Positions 12,791-23,470 of a stretch of DNA of 64,000 bases are shown here, piece by piece. Position 1 is the first letter of the stretch. Every line of letters starts with the position of its first letter. The DNA lies in the NCBI GenBank assembly GCA_022559985.1, contig JAFJTR010000110.1, positions 1 through 64,000 on the forward strand, written 5' to 3'. The stretch is from Parastagonospora avenae f. sp. tritici 18332-5. Taxonomy: Eukaryota > Ascomycota > Dothideomycetes > Pleosporales > Phaeosphaeriaceae. The notes beneath the pieces are model-generated. The model searched no databases, was not told the DNA's origin, and saw nothing but the letters and a program-made list of their open reading frames with translations. Position numbers and translations under genes: made by a program.

Positions 12791-14023
12791 CTACATGCGA
12801 TTCCTCTCCTCAGCGAACTCCTTGCTCGCATACCACTCAACCATCTCCTTCCACCCCCTCTCCCACTCCTGGCCCAACCACCCTCCCTCCACCCAAATCT
12901 TCTCGTGCACGACCCTCAACTTGCCCTCCTCGTTTGGCTGCGGGAAGAATCCACCCCACGTCCTGCCGAGCCGCGTGAGCGGGAACGCGCCGTCGACGCC
13001 AAACTGCCAGTTGAGAAACGCCTGTTCCGCCATCGCGCAGTCATAATGCTCCGTCTTATTAAAGTTCTGCAGCAGACGGCGATGCATGGTTGACGAGGGT
13101 GTTATGACCATCGCGCCGACGTTGATGTTGGGCTGCGTGGTGGAGAACGGGTCCTGCGGAACTCCCGCGAATATATAAGGTTCGCAGACTTGTTCCAGGC
13201 CGGGGAGGAGGTCTGTGAGGACCATTTTCTGCTCGATGCACATCTGCGGTTGCGTGAGTTCGAACATGTCGTCGATGTTTGTGAGTGGAAAGGCGTCGGC
13301 GTCGAGGAAGATGATGCGTGAGAATTCTGTTTCAGCCCACATGTTGAGTTTGGCGAAGAGGTCCACCCAGCGCTTCTGTACGCCTGGTTTATCGCAGTGC
13401 CATTCGAGCGGTGCGAGTTCGCGCACTATGGCACCTGTGCCACGCAGGACGGCACGTTGTTCAGGTGTCACGAAATCGGCGACGAAGACGACGAAGGGGT
13501 GGTCCTTGCGTGTACGCGTGCGAGGAGACCATAGTATGCGGTGGACGACAGATTGTATGGCGAGGAAGTACGGATCTTTCAAGGACGGGTTGCGCGTTGC
13601 CATGAAAGTAGCATACGCATATGTCTTTGGTCCATTGGGCTCATAGTGGAGTGGCGCATGATGACTGAATTGGTCTAGCTCCGCGAAAGGGAAGTCGACA
13701 TCGAGATCCTCTTGGAAGGAAAATTCAGGATGCGACGAGGAAGAGCCGTCCGATGGTGTAAAGCTTTGTGTATCATGAGCTACCTCGGTCGGCGATACAG
13801 TGTGCTGAGGATCTACACCGACACGCGCTTGGTCGGTGTCATCCAGAATTGCAAGGGGAGTGTGACTAGGATATGGTGTGCCGGAAGAATGCGCTGTTGT
13901 GGATGCTCCGTTGGAGCGGTAGGACTGGACTCGATCCAACAAACTGCTGTCGGATGACACACTGAGGTAGATGATGCCAAATAAGAGTAGCGTTGCTACT
14001 AGAACATTATGGAGTCTTCTCAT
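12791..14023 (-). CDS. GT8-type (glycogenin-like) Golgi glycosyltransferase
   Basis: The 410-aa product looks like a type II membrane protein. Residues 2-20 contain a hydrophobic signal anchor (VLVATLLLFGIIYLSV), followed by a Ser/Thr-rich stem of about 130 residues and a catalytic domain. That domain carries the metal/nucleotide-sugar DxD motif as DADAF (about residues 241-245) in a FLDADAFPLTNIDD context typical of glycogenin-like and Gnt1-like transferases. It also has NVGAMVI and a C-terminal Trp-rich tail. It should transfer a sugar from a nucleotide donor in the Golgi lumen; donor and acceptor cannot be read from sequence. An in-frame ATG at 14125 would add 34 residues before the anchor, so I prefer 14023. 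No intron is needed. It lies next to an acyltransferase on the same strand and a GT32 gene. Confidence 0.85.
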   Translation of the reverse strand: MRRLHNVLVATLLLFGIIYLSVSSDSSLLDRVQSYRSNGASTTAHSSGTPYPSHTPLAILDDTDQARVGVDPQHTVSPTEVAHDTQSFTPSDGSSSSHPEFSFQEDLDVDFPFAELDQFSHHAPLHYEPNGPKTYAYATFMATRNPSLKDPYFLAIQSVVHRILWSPRTRTRKDHPFVVFVADFVTPEQRAVLRGTGAIVRELAPLEWHCDKPGVQKRWVDLFAKLNMWAETEFSRIIFLDADAFPLTNIDDMFELTQPQMCIEQKMVLTDLLPGLEQVCEPYIFAGVPQDPFSTTQPNINVGAMVITPSSTMHRRLLQNFNKTEHYDCAMAEQAFLNWQFGVDGAFPLTRLGRTWGGFFPQPNEEGKLRVVHEKIWVEGGWLGQEWERGWKEMVEWYASKEFAEERNRM

Positions 14024-14125
14024 AGTCGCTCGGAAAAAGATGTAGACGGTGGAGTCAGCGAAGAAAGCGGTCGGATACAAATTAGGTCGAGCGATAGTCC
14101 ATGTGTGGTAGGGGCCCGAACGCAT

Positions 14126-14743
14126 GTCACATGCTGTTCACCGTCGGCTCTGGATGTGCTGCAAACTGATAAGACGGATCTTCACAATGCTTCGCGCTCG
14201 CCGACCGAGCGAATCGGCTCCGGGACAAGTGTGTAGCGATAATCAGTGTTGAAGTGCGACTCATGTGAAAACGGCAGCCACATCATACCTCTCATTCTGC
14301 ATCCAGGACCTCCCTGAGCAAATTTCAATGAACATGGTCCAACAGAAGACACAAGGTACGGCCAACATTCCACTTCTGGTCGCGTGGAAAGCGTTGAAGT
14401 GATGATCGACACGGCACGCGAGCAGGGATTCTGCTTACCCCGCATATTATGGTTCCCGGAGGGCATCCCCACGAATACTAACAGGCAACAAGCGTCGGCG
14501 ACTGGCTCATTCCAGGAACACACCAATGAGCGACGGCGCATTGTTGCTACTGCGCCGCTTAAACCCGACGATAGCGTCATAGCAGCCTTGCAGTGCGTGT
14601 CAGGGAGGGGATGTGATTTCACATGATGCCGACTGACGTTGCATGCTTCCGATCATGATTGTCGATCAAATTCGCTGGCGGAGATGAAAGAAATGAAAGA
14701 TTGTTTCGTGAATTGCGACAAATTTTTATTGCAGTATTGACGT
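14126..14743. other. Intergenic stretch between GT8-type and acyltransferase genes
   Basis: About 600 bp with no credible frame. It should contain the GT8 gene promoter and the acyltransferase 3' end, since both are read leftward. Confidence 0.45.
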
Positions 14744-16255
14744 CTAGCATACTGAGCTAAAAGCCCGCTTGTGCATTGGTGGCGGTTGCGATTGCGCTTG
14801 TGGCAAAATCTTCCTGTACAGCCAGTTGGTAAACTTTACGCTTGGTTCATCCGCCAGTTTCGTAACCACCTCGGCCATGTATAGCGTAAACGGTAGTATG
14901 ACGAGTTGTGGTAGCCAAAAGGCCAGCTCCAGGCCCATCGGCCCTTTCTTCGACAACGGGAGAGTGCCCACCCACTGAGGTATTCCCATTTCGTGCCTCG
15001 GTCGATGAAACCCTACTGCAGCGTAAATCCTGTCTGCTAGTGACCAGAGGACCAGGCCATGAACCAGATACAGCGCGAATGAGATGCGCGCGAGGTACTG
15101 GCAGAAGCGCGTCTCGAAGAAGCGCTTGAGCACTGGTAAGCGGGGTATGGACGCGACAGTCATAATTGCTGCCCATGTGAGGTAGAACCATTTGGCGTCA
15201 AAAACAGCTTGCGGCTTGAAATACGAAAGCCACTTCCAGCCAGGCGACTTTCTCAAGACAGTGACGGGATCGAGCTCAGAGTGGGTGTGGGACGGTACGC
15301 CACCGAGGTACATGGCCAGGACGAATAGGTGGAAAAATATGAATTCTTTGAACCCAGACAGTGCCGTGAAAAACCGCGGGAGTTGCCCTTCTTCTGAGAG
15401 AAGATCAAGATCGCAGAGCAGCATACCGCCGACGAAAAGAGTGCCATAGTATCCGTCCACGATGTAGAGAAAGTACACCATCAAGCCCGCCTCGCACCAG
15501 AGACGAGCAGATTTTGTACATCGAGCAAGCGCCGACAAGGTCGTGTAGATGATAATGGATCCTCGAAACTCGATCGGAATGGACCAGAGATGTACGTGGT
15601 AGGTGAAAGCAAAGTCGTAGTAATTGCCGGTAAAGACGAAGCTGTAGTTCTTGAACGTTTGATACCATCGCACGATGTCATCCCTAAATGTGGCTGCCAT
15701 GTCCCGTTCGTCGGTCCAGATCTTGGTCCAGTGTCGGAAGCACATCCAGGAGAATGTAACCAAGACGATTGGAATATATAATCGCATCCATCGACGGAAA
15801 AGTGCGGAACCCAAGGTTTCAGCGGCGCTCAGTGATTTCCCGCTCTGTATCAAGCTCAAAGATTTGAGGGAGAGAACGTAGCCAGAGATGACGAAGAAGA
15901 TGCCGACGGCGAAGTGACCACCTGAAAAGAAGAGACGAACAAAGGGCAGAGCAGCAAAGTAGCGCCTACCCTCGAATCCGAACGCATTCTCGTAAACCAC
16001 GTTCCCTTTTTCGCCATGTGCCCACAGCTGGTTGTGGTGTATGTACACAACGAAGGCCGCAAACCCTCGTAGACCGTCCAGCCAGGCTGTTTTCCTCAAA
16101 GGCTTCTTAGGTGTGTTGGATCGCAAGGCCAAGAATTCAGGTCGAATAGCATCGAGACTCCATCGCGGAACTCGCGAAGGCTTCCAGGAGTTGGATCGGA
16201 GATTGATGTCTTCGAGCATGCCATGATCTAGTAGTCCTTCTGCCTTTTCTGGCAT
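14744..16255 (-). CDS. Acyltransferase-3 family multi-pass membrane protein
   Basis: The 503-aa uninterrupted frame has the hallmarks of the acyltransferase 3 family (O-acetyl/acyl transfer onto sugars or lipids). After a soluble N-terminus, TAWLDGLRGFAAFVVYIHH (about residues 57-75) carries the conserved R-G and His near the first membrane segment. GIFFVISGYVLS follows and then a series of hydrophobic segments, including FALYLVHGLVLWSL near the end, giving about ten membrane passes. Fungal members acylate small molecules, sterols or glycans, and the substrate here is unknown. It is flanked by a GT8-type gene on the same strand and a divergent GT32 gene, which suggests an acylated glycan or glycolipid. 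That link is inference from position. Confidence 0.88.
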   Translation of the reverse strand: MPEKAEGLLDHGMLEDINLRSNSWKPSRVPRWSLDAIRPEFLALRSNTPKKPLRKTAWLDGLRGFAAFVVYIHHNQLWAHGEKGNVVYENAFGFEGRRYFAALPFVRLFFSGGHFAVGIFFVISGYVLSLKSLSLIQSGKSLSAAETLGSALFRRWMRLYIPIVLVTFSWMCFRHWTKIWTDERDMAATFRDDIVRWYQTFKNYSFVFTGNYYDFAFTYHVHLWSIPIEFRGSIIIYTTLSALARCTKSARLWCEAGLMVYFLYIVDGYYGTLFVGGMLLCDLDLLSEEGQLPRFFTALSGFKEFIFFHLFVLAMYLGGVPSHTHSELDPVTVLRKSPGWKWLSYFKPQAVFDAKWFYLTWAAIMTVASIPRLPVLKRFFETRFCQYLARISFALYLVHGLVLWSLADRIYAAVGFHRPRHEMGIPQWVGTLPLSKKGPMGLELAFWLPQLVILPFTLYMAEVVTKLADEPSVKFTNWLYRKILPQAQSQPPPMHKRAFSSVC

Positions 16256-16895
16256 TGTGGCAGTCGTTTTTCAAGAATTGATCAAGTTGGTTGCGAATTG
16301 CTGAGCATCGAGTGATGGAGACGAAAGTAGTTGCTGATAAAATGAACGCATGCAGATCTTTGCACATGTGCGGCTTCAATATCAGTGCGCCCTGAACGGA
16401 AGTTCCCATACGATCACAAGAAGTCGCAAACCATAAAATCCGAGCGCGCAGCCGAGGGACACCGCCGTCGCATGAGAAGTGTACCTGTTAGTACAAACCG
16501 AACGTAGCAGCGATCCGCTACTCATGCGGGGGCAGGTGCGGGTAGGTCCAATTGTTGGCAGTAGTGCGTTTCTCCACATGTCACCTACTCCTCGCGCTCC
16601 AATCCTTCGGGATCCGAGATTGGTAAAGTGGCCGCTACCGCAGCAGGGGTGCACGATGCAAGCCTTGACTGAAAATCTTAGCCGGCCTAAAAAGCCCATC
16701 TCCGAGGCTGTCTGCACTGGCAGGGTGTCGCAATGTATGTAGCGTGGTTTGCACATGTGCGGGATCTTCCTGTGATGTGTAGGTGCAGTACGTACCAAAT
16801 GTGCCGAGGAACAGCCCCTCGCAATCGTTAGTCTTTCTGTTGTCAAGCCATACGAGGCACTAGCTTTTTATGGTCAGCGGCTCGGAAAGGTTGAA
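16256..16895. promoter_or_regulatory. Shared upstream region of acyltransferase and GT32 genes
   Basis: The two genes are transcribed away from each other across 640 bp, so this interval must hold both promoters. No specific transcription-factor site was identified with confidence. Confidence 0.5.
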
Positions 16896-18205
16896 ATGAG
16901 ACGTGCCCATCTCTTAACTCCTCATATCCTCAGCATGCGCAGTCGCCCGAAGCTACCTCCCAATCTTCGTATCAACACCAACATGCCTCCACACTCGCCC
17001 ATTGCGAGCCACTTCCGCAATAAGCTTACTTGTCAAGTACGGCGTGTGCTGCCAGTGTACCTTGTCGTACTCTTCTTGTTGTTATTCTTTGCAAACACGC
17101 ACTTCTTCACCACACCCATTCGGGCCGCGCACAGGTATCGGCGGGAGCTCAAGTACCAGCAGCCGCTCCAGATCACAACAGCGACCATACCGAAGAAGAT
17201 CTGGCAGACGTGGAAAGTCGGCCCTCTTGGCTTTGAGCAAAGAGATTCAGATAGCGCGAAGACATGGCCGGCGAAGAACCCAAACTATCGGTACGAGGTC
17301 CTCACTGACGACAATGCGATTGAGTATCTCAACTTCCACTACGGCCCCGATGGCCTGAATCGCCAGGATCTGATCGACTTTTACCAAGAGCTCAACATTA
17401 CGATTATCAAGGCAGACTTGCTTCGATACCTTGTCATGTACGCCGAAGGTGGTGTATACGCTGACATTGATGTCGAGGCTCTTCGCCCGGTCCAGAGTTT
17501 CATACCCGAACGGTATAATGAAGCGGAAGTCGACATGATTATCGGCGTCGAAATCGACGAGCCAGCCTTCGTGAACCACCCAGTATTGGGATCGAAGTGT
17601 ATGTCGTTCTGCCAGTGGACCTTTGCAGCCAAGCCTCGCCTGCCTGTTATGATGCGACTAATCGAGAACATCCAAGACTGGATCCACGAACTCGCCGGAG
17701 AGAAGGACGTACCATTGTCTGAACTGAAGCTCGATTTCAATGAGGTCATCAGCGGCACCGGTCCATCTGCCTTTACGCGAGCAGTCTTGCAGCAAATGAC
17801 GACGCAGAACAACGGAAAAGAAGTCACTTGGGAGCCATTCCACAACCTCAGAGAGTCACGCCTGATAGGCGGTATGTTGGTCCTGAATGTAGAGGCGTTC
17901 GCCGCTGGTCAAGGTCATTCTGATTCCGGCAACCATGATTCCCGAGGTGCGCTGGTCAAGCACCACTACCATGCCTCGGGCTGGCCGGCGTTACATCCGC
18001 GGAAGAACCACCCCATGTACGGCGAGGTTGAGAAGTGCAATTGGAATCCTGGCTGTGTTGCTGAATGGGTAAGCAAACTCGGATTTCTGCACTACCCGAC
18101 CGCCTTGCTAACTCGCATTAGGACAAGAATGTCGCAGAATGGGAGACATTATCGAAAGACGAGCAGGACAAACGACTGGCTGAGAAGCCTCATGAAGGCC
18201 TGTGA
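16896..18205 (+). CDS. GT32 (Och1-like) glycosyltransferase
   Basis: Two exons, 16896-18068 and 18122-18205, are joined across a 53-bp intron (GTAAGC donor, GCTAAC branch site, ATTAG acceptor) and give 418 aa. Residues 51-69 form a membrane anchor after a basic cytosolic tail. The catalytic part has IPKKIWQTWK (about 98-107), the acidic block of the sugar-transferase DXD domain as YADIDVEALRP (DxD at 190-192), and conserved HHYHASGW near the end. The family includes fungal alpha-1,6-mannosyltransferases acting on N-glycans or inositol sphingolipids in the Golgi; the precise acceptor is not resolved. Reading through the intron gives a slightly longer, basic and less plausible tail. Several in-frame Met codons precede the anchor, so the start is uncertain by up to 30 residues. 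Confidence 0.88.
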
Positions 18206-19980
18206 TCACTGTTAAGTCAGCATGAATAATGACCAATGATGGTGGTGCCGATGTGCAGCCTCGTGCAGCGGCGCGGTCGTTGGTGACGACCCGTCGCTCG
18301 CGCCATTCTACCGGTCGCTTCATTGCGGCGCTGGTGAGTGGTCCAGACCTCACGGCAAGTCGCGCGGGCGAAAGCAGTGTCCAAAAGACGCGCAAAAGAA
18401 TGCGCAGGCGTCACAGGCGTTCCACGTTCTCGTCGACGTTGGTTTTGGGTGGTGGTGGCTGGAAAGTGTTCAGCTGAAGACTGAGCGGACCGGATGGCGC
18501 CGACACCAGTCGATTTTGGGCTAACCCACCTAAGCACTCCTTTCGACTATTCCACAATGGCCTCGTACATAAATTTATACCCATGATACGTAATGAACAA
18601 GATTATATTTGATATCCGAACCAAAGGCATTGTGATGGTAATCGATAGATTCACTAAACACATGGCTCGATCACGTGATTTCATATGAGTGTGACGTACA
18701 CTTACATGTACCAAGATGGGTAGCCTTCAACGTCATAAGGTTGCAAGGCTTGATATATGAACTTCCTTGAGTCAATGCCCCATCAAGCCTGCCTCGTACA
18801 TGTAAGCTAAAGCTCGCGGCTCGCTAAAGATAGCACAAGTAGCAATTCTGATGACGCATATCGATACGAAAAATGCACATAGTTCCGAAGGTTTCCACGA
18901 AAGCAGTTGTGGGACAGTTATCAACTATGGCCGACACATCAAGTTGCACAATTGTTGCATCACGAATGTTGTCAATGTATTCCGGCAATACCTGCAACCT
19001 TACATCAGGCACTACGGACTTGGGGCTCCTTCAATCTCGTGGGCTTGGGGTATCTTGGTTACATTTCGCCTTGTATACGAGCTCTCTGCATTGCTCCCAT
19101 CTTCTCCAACTAGCGCGCGTCAGCAACATCCTTGGCTTTCTCTTCTTTGATCAATTGATGACGTGCGGCATGCGAGACGATGTGACAGTGAACAAGCGAT
19201 CGCAACATGCTGCGAAAGTGAAGAAACTGGTTGAAGAAATAGACATGGTGTCTTCCATGCGATGTATTGAATCTTAGTGGAGATTCTAGTTTGTCAAGGT
19301 GAAGAAGCCCGCTCCACGTCAGCAACTTCTTGAAACTCGAGCAATGTGACACTGTGCATGAGTTCCGAAATCAATGAGATTAGGTATCGTATAGATTGTC
19401 TAGCTTCAAAAAGCTAGCATGAACGCTTATGGAAAATCATACTTAACTCCAGAAGTTGGTAAAGAGCATGGAAATAGGAAATGGTATGTTGCTAGAAGAC
19501 AAAATCCCGGAAGCCCGGTCAGAAAATCTTCCTCTCGCACATATGCGAGGGGCATAAAAAGAAAATGCTGCAGGAATCTGCGTCCAGGATAAAATCACTT
19601 TTCTGGAGATGGAGACGATGGAAAACAAAAGATCCTGCTGGAGATGGCAGGCAGGACGGACAGATTCACCTACATTCCCTGGTTGCCACCAGGGCCACCC
19701 TCTTGATCTCCTTGGTCACACGATCAGCCATGAGAATCACGCCATCACCCGACGATAAACTGTAAGAATTAATCCAGGGTCCTGTTCAGATTGTTCGCTT
19801 TCTTTACAAAAATCCGTCTGTGACCTCGAATTCGTTGTTTTCAGAAGTGGCAGTTGCTGAGCTCAATGCTGTGTGTGATGCTGTTGGCACAGACTCCACG
19901 GTCTGCTACTGGATGTTGAAAGGCTCAGCTTTGAGCTCGATGATTTCCTTGAGGCGGGGCACTTCAGGTTGCACGTGCAT
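18206..19980. other. 1.8-kb gene-free stretch
   Basis: No coding model could be supported. A weak foldback is present: CTTACATGTAC near 18701 is the reverse complement of GTACATGTAAG near 18797. Nothing else stands out. Confidence 0.4.
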
Positions 19981-20707
19981 TTACTGTGGAGGTTGTAAAG
20001 GTTGTGCAGGACATGTGCAGTAAGCCCCCCATCCCTCTGTGCGACAACGCTTATGACGAGGGCTCTGCTTGAAAGTCTCCGACACTACCCCATGCGCGGC
20101 GATCTGTATCGACAAAAACATCAAACTATCAGCCGGATGTACCGTCGTGGCGGGGGGTGCGAAGGATTTTGTTGTCGCTGGATCGTTCGTTAAGTCTCCA
20201 ATCCTATGCTCTTGTTGATATTGCCGTAGCCTGGCTTCAAACTGTTCTTTGATCCAGCGCGCTACCTGTGGTATCTCAGAGTACTCTTGTTGAGATTGCT
20301 GTAGCCTGGCTGCAAACTCTTCTGCAGTCCATTTCGCTACCTGTGGTGTCTCAGCAGCACTCGAAGCGCCTCTCAGAGTGCCGAAAGGCGCGTGTGGAAC
20401 CGGTAGATGAACATGAGTCGATTCCTCTGAAGTAGGCGCCCAAGCAAATTCAGTATCACAATCTATGGGCGCGGGTGCAAACTGTCCAGGAGCAGCCGCA
20501 TACGGTTGTTGAGGTGCAGAAAACTGCTGCCCTTGAACATAGGGTGCGCTTGGAGGTGTTGCTATCTGCGGGCCTGGACTTGGATATGGTTGAACATATC
20601 CTTGCGGAATGAATTGTGGTGGTTGATAACCTGGCTGGACATATCCTTGTTGGCCATGTCCTTGGGGATTATGTCCCTGCTGGACATTGCCTTGTGGAGC
20701 ATGCCCT

Positions 20708-20712
20708 CGTGG
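20708..20712. repeat. Target-site duplication (left) of solo LTR 2
   Basis: CGTGG here is repeated exactly at 20930-20934 on the other side of the element. Confidence 0.75.
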
Positions 20713-20929
20713 TGTGAACGGTCTGTAGGCACTGTATTCCAGCTACCTAGTCCAGATGCTATCTACAGTCAAGATAAGGAGAAAATGAAAGAGCTGGGCT
20801 ATCAACCCATGTTGTTTGTGTTCGCGCACGGTCCATGCTGCTGAGGCAAGGACCAAGGTGAGGGATAGAAGGGAAGGAAGCGACTAGGCTAGCAGCCTAG
20901 TCATGTGATCCAGGGCTCAGCCCGTTACA
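20713..20929. mobile_element. Solo LTR 2 (217 bp, retrotransposon remnant)
   Basis: The element begins TGTGAACGG and ends CCCGTTACA, so it has the TG...CA ends and near-matching terminal inverted repeats expected of LTRs. The 5-bp direct repeat CGTGG flanks it. There is no internal coding part, which indicates recombination between two LTRs. The strand of the parent element cannot be fixed. Confidence 0.75.
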
Positions 20930-20942
20930 CGTGGAGCATACC
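20930..20942. repeat. 13-bp host fragment carrying two target duplications
   Basis: This is the only host sequence between the two LTRs. Its left five bases (CGTGG) are the right duplication of LTR 2 and its right five (ATACC, 20938-20942) are the left duplication of LTR 1. Read on the minus strand it encodes part of a Tyr-Ala-Pro-Arg repeat step. Confidence 0.75.
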
Positions 20943-21132
20943 TGTCAGATAAGATGAGATATCAGATAGAGTTGATCGTTGTTGATTTATTGTATGTATT
21001 GTCTTGTTCCTTTTTCTCGTTGCTGCCACGTATTATGTTTTTCTTCGTGTTGTTGAAGTTACAGCCGAGCTTTGTGTAACGCGACTATCCCTAATCGTGA
21101 AGACAGTATCGCACGACACCTGCTATCTGACA
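20943..21132. mobile_element. Solo LTR 1 (190 bp, Copia-like ends)
   Basis: It starts TGTCAGATA and ends TATCTGACA, a perfect 9-bp terminal inverted repeat with TG...CA ends, and is flanked by ATACC at 20938-20942 and 21133-21137. The AT-rich interior and TGTCAGATA-type ends resemble Ty1/Copia LTRs, but class assignment is inference. No coding part remains. Confidence 0.8.
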
Positions 21133-22921
21133 ATACCCTTGTGGAGCATACCCTGGTGCGGCATAGCCTTGCGGAGGATAGCCTTGCGGATTACAGCCTT
21201 TTGGGGGATGGCCTTGCGGGATGAAAGGCAGCGGTGGCGGCGCAATGAATGTGCCGTTTGACGCGATCGGCTGCATTTGCGGTGGCATACCCTGTCCAAG
21301 TGGTCCGGCCCCGCGGGATACAGGTACCAATTCGCATGAACCATCTGTCCGGTAGATTATCAGTTGCACACACGTGGTCTGGTAAAAACCTTGACCAGTG
21401 GGGGTATTTTGCTGTGCAGCGCTAGATTGCGAACTTGTCGATTGATTTTGTTGACTGTTATACGGTACCGGCTGCCCGTGGGAAGTAGGCTGACCCGTGA
21501 TCGGGTCGATAAATGAGTTGTTGTACACTGCGCAGACATTAGAGAAGATTCATCTGTTGTGTTGTTCCTATGCATGAATTTACTCGGCTGGGGTGTGCTG
21601 ATGCGTACTGATGTGGAGTATTATGGTACATTGAGTAATTCATGATGCTGCCTAGGGAAAAAACAGTGTCGGGGTCGGCCAGTGTGTGTTGATATATTTC
21701 GCGCCCGTGCCAAGACATTAGAACAAGAACCAAGCGGCTGCCGAGCATCGGAGATCAGTACACGGATCGGTATCTCAAGATAGTAGCAGTGTTGTCCCAG
21801 CTTCAAAGTGATGGCAGGCTGATGGAATGTACTGATTGTATTGTTGTGTGCTACGGTACAGAGTAGGAGCATATGGAGATGGAAACAGACTAAGCCCAAA
21901 TAGGCTAGACAGCCAAGTACCTGCTCATATGAGCAGGAACCTCAGTGCTATCGAACACAGGCAAATCGCAATTCGATCAATTATAGACATTACACCAACG
22001 TAGTTATTGCGCCAGTTGTGTGCCTACATGTACCTCCCATACTTACCTATGGTAGGTGTTCATTGCGCTAATCGGGGTCATACCTGCGATTCCTCCAAGC
22101 GGTCTTATGCGGAAGTCTTTGAGATATTCTACTGCGCGGATTACCGCGCACGATAGATCAAATCAAGAGCGATGTGAACACTGCGAATCGCAGACACATA
22201 GACTCCTGCATTAGAAGGAACATGTGAGCACTTAGGTAGTAGGACTAGCTGGTGTACTGAGCGCGAGCTACCCGCTCACATGCTCTACCATAACGTAGCA
22301 GTAGCATTAGCCTGCGCTTAAGTAGGCCATATGTAGTGAAGCGAATGTTGAAATCTGAAGGACGACAAAAGTCTTAAAACGAGGTGTCAATAGCAGCGAG
22401 TGAGACCTCCTGGCTTCACAAAATCTGGACAAGTAACAAGTCTTGGGATACACGTGGACTCTAGTCTTGAGAAGTGAATAATGTAGACACCCGATAATTG
22501 GGCGCAGGTGACGGCGAACATGAATCTGCCCTCTATTAGATCATACCTATGTATACCGCATTTTTATTGAGTCGAGAGCAGTCGTACTTTGCACACTTCT
22601 CGTATCAGTCCGACTTTGAACCAGGTGCCTAGAAATCTCCTTGATTATACCGTAATTGCAACAGGATCCTGGTTTGCTAGTAACACCAAAAGAGGACGAC
22701 CCAAGAACATTGCGATGCCGTTGTAGGTAAATAATTCGGACGAGTCACAGTAACTCGGGGAGTTTTATGTAAGCTTGATCTACTATTGAGGATCAGCTGT
22801 CATGTCATATGCGAGCCTGAAAAGTCTCAGTAGCTTATTGGAATGTGGCAATATGCCTGATATGCGTCAAAGCTCAGAAGTAAAATCTTGCATTCTGTTG
22901 GTAGACTTCGTTTGGGTATTT

Positions 22922-22939
22922 GTACGCCCGTAGGCGTAC
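22922..22939. repeat. GTACG palindrome 1
   Basis: GTACGCC and GGCGTAC are exact inverted repeats around CGTA. Two more GTACG-type palindromes lie within 150 bp. Confidence 0.55.
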
Positions 22940-22979
22940 GAGGTGAGCAGGCAATAGGGGTGTATTTCTAGTGACTGCT

Positions 22980-23007
22980 GCTCTTCTCCTTGTAGGAGGA
23001 GAAGAGC
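22980..23007. repeat. Perfect 11-bp hairpin
   Basis: GCTCTTCTCCT (22980-22990) pairs with AGGAGAAGAGC (22997-23007) around a 6-nt loop. It lies in a gene-free region between two GTACG palindromes and has no trailing T-run. Confidence 0.6.
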
Positions 23008-23023
23008 TTATCTACCTAGAGGT

Positions 23024-23073
23024 GTACGCGCGTACGCTCAAATTACGCCGTGAATTGAGCCGTACGCACGTAC
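23024..23073. repeat. Imperfect 21-bp inverted repeat with GTACG palindromes
   Basis: The left arm GTACGCGCGTACGCTCAA and the right arm TTGAGCCGTACGCACGTAC are near reverse complements with a few mismatches, separated by about 12 bp. Each arm is itself partly palindromic. Confidence 0.5.
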
Positions 23074-23470
23074 GAACACATTCAAAATAATCACAACAGT
23101 GCTCCGATTGCCGGCCTCGCACCCGCAGGTCTTGTAGCGCCTGGCAGCGATGATGAAATCCGACAGCTCGACAGTGACGAGTCGACATGATAGCAGTTCC
23201 AGCGATGCATTTGCATGAAGGCACTGACTTAAATTTATTGAGATCTCTATTCCATGAGGTCGAACAAAACCTGTACCTGGTGAAGATCACGGTAGATTGG
23301 TGACATAGTTACTTGGCAAGATTATATCATGCAATAGTAAAGGGCGTGGGTGAGTCGCTCGAATATTTTGTGGAGCCTCTCAGGAGTGGGCGGAAGATGC
23401 GGTGAAGTCAGAAATAATGATCGAAGAAACACGGGTACGGTCATCGGTGCAAATATAGAATAAGAAAGAT

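Larger units (their letters stand above)
19981..21528 (-). pseudogene. Pro/Gln/Gly-Tyr repeat protein gene interrupted by two solo LTRs
   Basis: The minus strand encodes a low-complexity protein rich in PQGY/PQGH/PQGN repeats. It is open from 21528 to 21133 and again from 20707 to the TAA at 19981-19983. Between these lie two LTR-like insertions, each flanked by a 5-bp duplication. Removing both and one copy of each duplication joins the halves exactly in frame through the repeat. The C-terminal half carries a duplicated segment of about 25 residues (PQVAKW... and PQVARW..., each with a basic/Gln-rich helix). The implied coding part is about 376 residues. An upstream exon is likely, because the frame begins just after a splice-like CGCAG near 21530 and has no ATG; a candidate ATG lies at about 21637. 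With the insertions present, transcripts would end early after the first repeat block. No function is recognised; PQG-rich proteins are often structural or scaffolding. Confidence 0.75.
21529..23470. other. 1.9-kb gene-free stretch rich in small inverted repeats
   Basis: The right end of 21529-21750 may contain the first exon of the interrupted PQG-repeat gene. The rest has no credible coding frame. It contains a CATGTGAGC/GCTCACATG foldback near 22222-22282 and the hairpin and GTACG palindromes listed separately. Confidence 0.45.

Noticed and set aside
20506..20844. 112-codon plus-strand frame with hydrophobic stretches
   Set aside because: It is antisense to the PQG-repeat coding sequence and runs into LTR 2; its Leu/Trp richness comes from reading PQGY codons backwards.
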